Position numbers and translations under genes: made by a program. Positions 62,119 through 64,000 of a DNA stretch of 64,000 nt are shown one piece after another. The DNA is from Zobellia amurskyensis (GTDB taxonomy: Bacteria > Bacteroidota > Bacteroidia > Flavobacteriales > Flavobacteriaceae), in assembly GCF_009725985.1 (NCBI RefSeq), contig NZ_RCNR01000017.1, positions 1-64,000 on the forward strand, given 5' to 3'. The notes beneath the pieces are model-generated. The model was given only the letters and a program-made list of their open reading frames with translations. It searched no databases and was not told the origin of the DNA. Numbering within the stretch: position 1 is the first letter of the stretch; each line of letters opens with the position of its first letter.

Positions 62119-63351
62119 TTATATTAGTTGTTTCAATGCAATTTCAAATGCCGTTTGGCTGATATTCTCTTTCGAGGGGTTTTGTTTATAAGTGTTCAAT
62201 ATAGCTTTTCGGATGGTATCCGAAGTATCATTAAAAATAAGTTCGTCATCAATACCTACTCTTTTTTCCATAAAGTAAGCAAAAACGCGAGCCATACCGC
62301 AGTTTGATATAAAATCAGGAATTACACTGACCTTTCCGTCCGTATATTCCATAATCGGCCCAAAAAATATTTCCTTATCCGCAAAAGGCACGTTAGCCCC
62401 GCAAGAAATTACTTCCAAGCCCGTATCGATCAAACTACTTATCTGATCTCTTGTTACCAAGCGAGATGCCGCACATGGCGCAAATATCTCAGCCTGCAAA
62501 GACCAAATTCGCTCATTAATTTCGTCAAAAGGAATCATTTCATCAGCTCCAGCTATTAAATTATTCCCATTTTTATTAAGGAACAAGGTCTTGATTTCTT
62601 CAAATGAAAATCCTTCTTCATTAATTACTCCGCCGGCACGATCAATTATTCCCACAATCTTAGCTCCCATTTGTGCCAAGTAATAGGCCGCAGCACTCCC
62701 TACGTTTCCAAAACCTTGAATTATAGCTTTTTTCCCTACAACGTTCCCGCCATATATATCGTAATAATGCTTTACCGCTTCAGCCACACCATAACCGGTA
62801 ATCATATCGGCAACGGTATACTTCCTAGAAACCTCAGGCGAATACTTCTTGTTCTCCAAAGCTTTGATCACACCAAGGCGCAACTGGCCAATTCTATTGA
62901 TCTTATCTGCTTCGGTAGGCTTAAAATGACCATTAAAGACTCCTTCCTGCGGATGCCATACACCTGCATCTTCCGTAATTGGTATAACTTCATGGATTTC
63001 GTCTACATTAAGATCCCCACCAGTACCATAGTAACTTTTCAACAACGGAGATACGGCATGGTACCAACGCTCGAGCACTCCTTTTTTCCTTGGATCATTG
63101 GGATTAAAGTTAATTCCTGATTTGGCGCCGCCTATTGGTGGGCCTGAAACCGTAAATTTAACTTCCATTGTTTTTGCCAGAGAAAGAACTTCATTCATAT
63201 CCAACCCTTCTCTCATTCTGGTCCCTCCTCCTGCTGCTCCTCCTCTAAGTGAATTTATGACCGTCCACCCCTCGGCTTCGGTCTCACTATCTTTCCAATT
63301 GAAAACAATTTCTGGTGATTTATCCTCGTAAGCTTGTAATAACTCCTTCAT
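62119..63351 (-). CDS. Glu/Leu/Phe/Val dehydrogenase family enzyme
   Basis: 410 residues. It oxidatively deaminates an amino acid (glutamate or branched-chain) with NAD(P). Catalytic lysine region GPPIGGAKSGINFNPND, and a dinucleotide fold IIQGFGNVGSAAAYYLAQMG. The length is near GDH, but short motifs do not fix the substrate. A -7 box lies 130 bases upstream, giving a long leader with no structure I could name. nhaD follows after 5 bases. Confidence 0.92.
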   Translation of the reverse strand: MKELLQAYEDKSPEIVFNWKDSETEAEGWTVINSLRGGAAGGGTRMREGLDMNEVLSLAKTMEVKFTVSGPPIGGAKSGINFNPNDPRKKGVLERWYHAVSPLLKSYYGTGGDLNVDEIHEVIPITEDAGVWHPQEGVFNGHFKPTEADKINRIGQLRLGVIKALENKKYSPEVSRKYTVADMITGYGVAEAVKHYYDIYGGNVVGKKAIIQGFGNVGSAAAYYLAQMGAKIVGIIDRAGGVINEEGFSFEEIKTLFLNKNGNNLIAGADEMIPFDEINERIWSLQAEIFAPCAASRLVTRDQISSLIDTGLEVISCGANVPFADKEIFFGPIMEYTDGKVSVIPDFISNCGMARVFAYFMEKRVGIDDELIFNDTSDTIRKAILNTYKQNPSKENISQTAFEIALKQLI

Positions 63352-63480
63352 TATAAACTGATTTAAATTCTATTATGACTTTAACCTCTCACTTCTGAAA
63401 ACTTTTTTTCTCTTTCGCCATAACGGCGTTACTGCTGTGTCATAATCTTACGTTTAAATCAATTCGAAAAACGAATTCAA

Positions 63481-63488
63481 CAAATATA
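63481..63488 (-). promoter_or_regulatory. Promoter -7 box for the amino-acid dehydrogenase
   Basis: TATATTTG on the minus strand matches TAnnTTTG exactly, about 130 bases before the start codon. Confidence 0.55.
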
Positions 63489-63587
63489 AAAATTTGGCTT
63501 GGGATAAAAAGTTTTTAGTGCCTAATGAATGATTAATTTTAAAAAAATTAGCAATGAACGACAGGTGCACAATTTAATCCAGAACCT

Positions 63588-63595
63588 TATATTTG
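63588..63595 (+). promoter_or_regulatory. Promoter -7 box for the acyl-CoA dehydrogenase
   Basis: TATATTTG matches TAnnTTTG exactly, 29 bases before the ATG at 63625. Confidence 0.6.
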
Positions 63596-63624
63596 TAGAA
63601 GCTCAAAAAAACAAACGAAAAATT

Positions 63625-64000
63625 ATGGATTTCTCATTATCGGAAGAACATTTAATGATTAAGCAGGCTGCACGCGATTTTGCTCAAAACGAATTATTGC
63701 CTGGCGTAATCGAAAGAGACGAAGCTCAAAAATTTCCAGCCGAACAAATCAAAAAGCTTGGCGAACTTGGTTTTCTAGGTATGATGACCGACACTAAATA
63801 CAATGGCAGCGGCATGGACACCCTATCTTATGTCATTGCTATGGAAGAACTATCAAAAGTTGATGCATCTGCATCTGTGGTTGTTTCGGTAAACAATTCA
63901 TTGGTCTGCTGGGGCCTTGAGACTTATGCAAACGAAGAGCAAAAGCAAAAATACTTGACCAGATTAGCTTCAGGAGAAGTAATAGGGGCATTCTGTCTTT
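63625..64000 (+). CDS. Acyl-CoA dehydrogenase, N-terminal part (cut by window end)
   Basis: The first 125 codons are visible, starting MDFSLSEEHLMIKQAARDFA. The N-terminal helical domain of acyl-CoA dehydrogenases is clear (LGELGFLGMM, YVIAMEELSKVDASASVVV, VNNSLVCWGL, SGEVIGAFCL). The enzyme would pass electrons to EtfAB, encoded at 25 kb. The FAD- and substrate-binding remainder lies beyond the window. Confidence 0.95.
   Translation, partial: MDFSLSEEHLMIKQAARDFAQNELLPGVIERDEAQKFPAEQIKKLGELGFLGMMTDTKYNGSGMDTLSYVIAMEELSKVDASASVVVSVNNSLVCWGLETYANEEQKQKYLTRLASGEVIGAFCL

Overview
The window reads as a chromosomal segment of a marine, gliding member of the Flavobacteriaceae (phylum Bacteroidota). 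The signs are a GldJ gliding lipoprotein and PorV of the type IX secretion system (T9SS), a secreted beta-helix protein with a T9SS C-terminal sorting tail, a GLPGLI-family protein, SusC/TonB-receptor-like barrels, DUF5686, AT-rich DNA, few Shine-Dalgarno sequences, and many promoters with the Bacteroidota -7 box TAnnTTTG. No transposon, integrase, prophage or CRISPR array was seen; this looks like core genome.

Layout. 1-3.7 kb: a secreted beta-helix protein and a fibronectin-like lipoprotein, as a two-gene operon. 3.8-11.5 kb: a methionine block on the minus strand. A SAM-I riboswitch precedes metY, a MetX-aspartokinase-homoserine dehydrogenase triple fusion, and a MetZ-like gene. Next to it metK has its own leader, which resembles a SAM-II riboswitch carrying an extra hairpin. 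11.5-15.1 kb: an outer-membrane barrel protein and a GLPGLI gene broken by a one-base shift in a G6 run. 15.3-23.6 kb: deoxynucleoside kinase, an App1-like phosphatase, a TonB-like protein, a membrane pyrophosphatase beside a soluble one, and a DUF5686 protein.

23.8-32.5 kb: pdhB divergent from etfBA, with a 28-bp perfect palindrome between them; then a bifunctional-nuclease-domain protein, a nucleoside transporter, thymidylate synthase, and ergothioneine genes egtB-egtD with a DUF427 gene. 32.6-44.3 kb: a small CBM48 protein, a class V PLP enzyme, a 2TM protein overlapping dihydrofolate reductase, glutamate racemase, a PafA-like phosphatase, an MlaEF-type ABC transporter, DUF389, ManC, SprT-like, SDR and M28 peptidase genes. 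44.4-51.1 kb: pdhC, pdhA, cdd, porV and divergent gldJ; porU, which I recall lying between porV and gldJ in relatives, is not here.

51.1-64 kb: murF, an MscS channel, an ECF sigma factor with a small partner gene, two small single-span membrane proteins, two tRNA-Val genes, a membrane cytochrome c/leucine-rich-repeat protein, an exbB-exbD-tonB-folC operon, nhaD, an amino-acid dehydrogenase, and the start of an acyl-CoA dehydrogenase cut by the window edge. Shared themes are SAM-controlled methionine synthesis, one-carbon and nucleotide metabolism (thyA, folA, folC, cdd, nucleoside uptake), ion-gradient energetics (HppA, NhaD, ExbBD-TonB), and T9SS/gliding.
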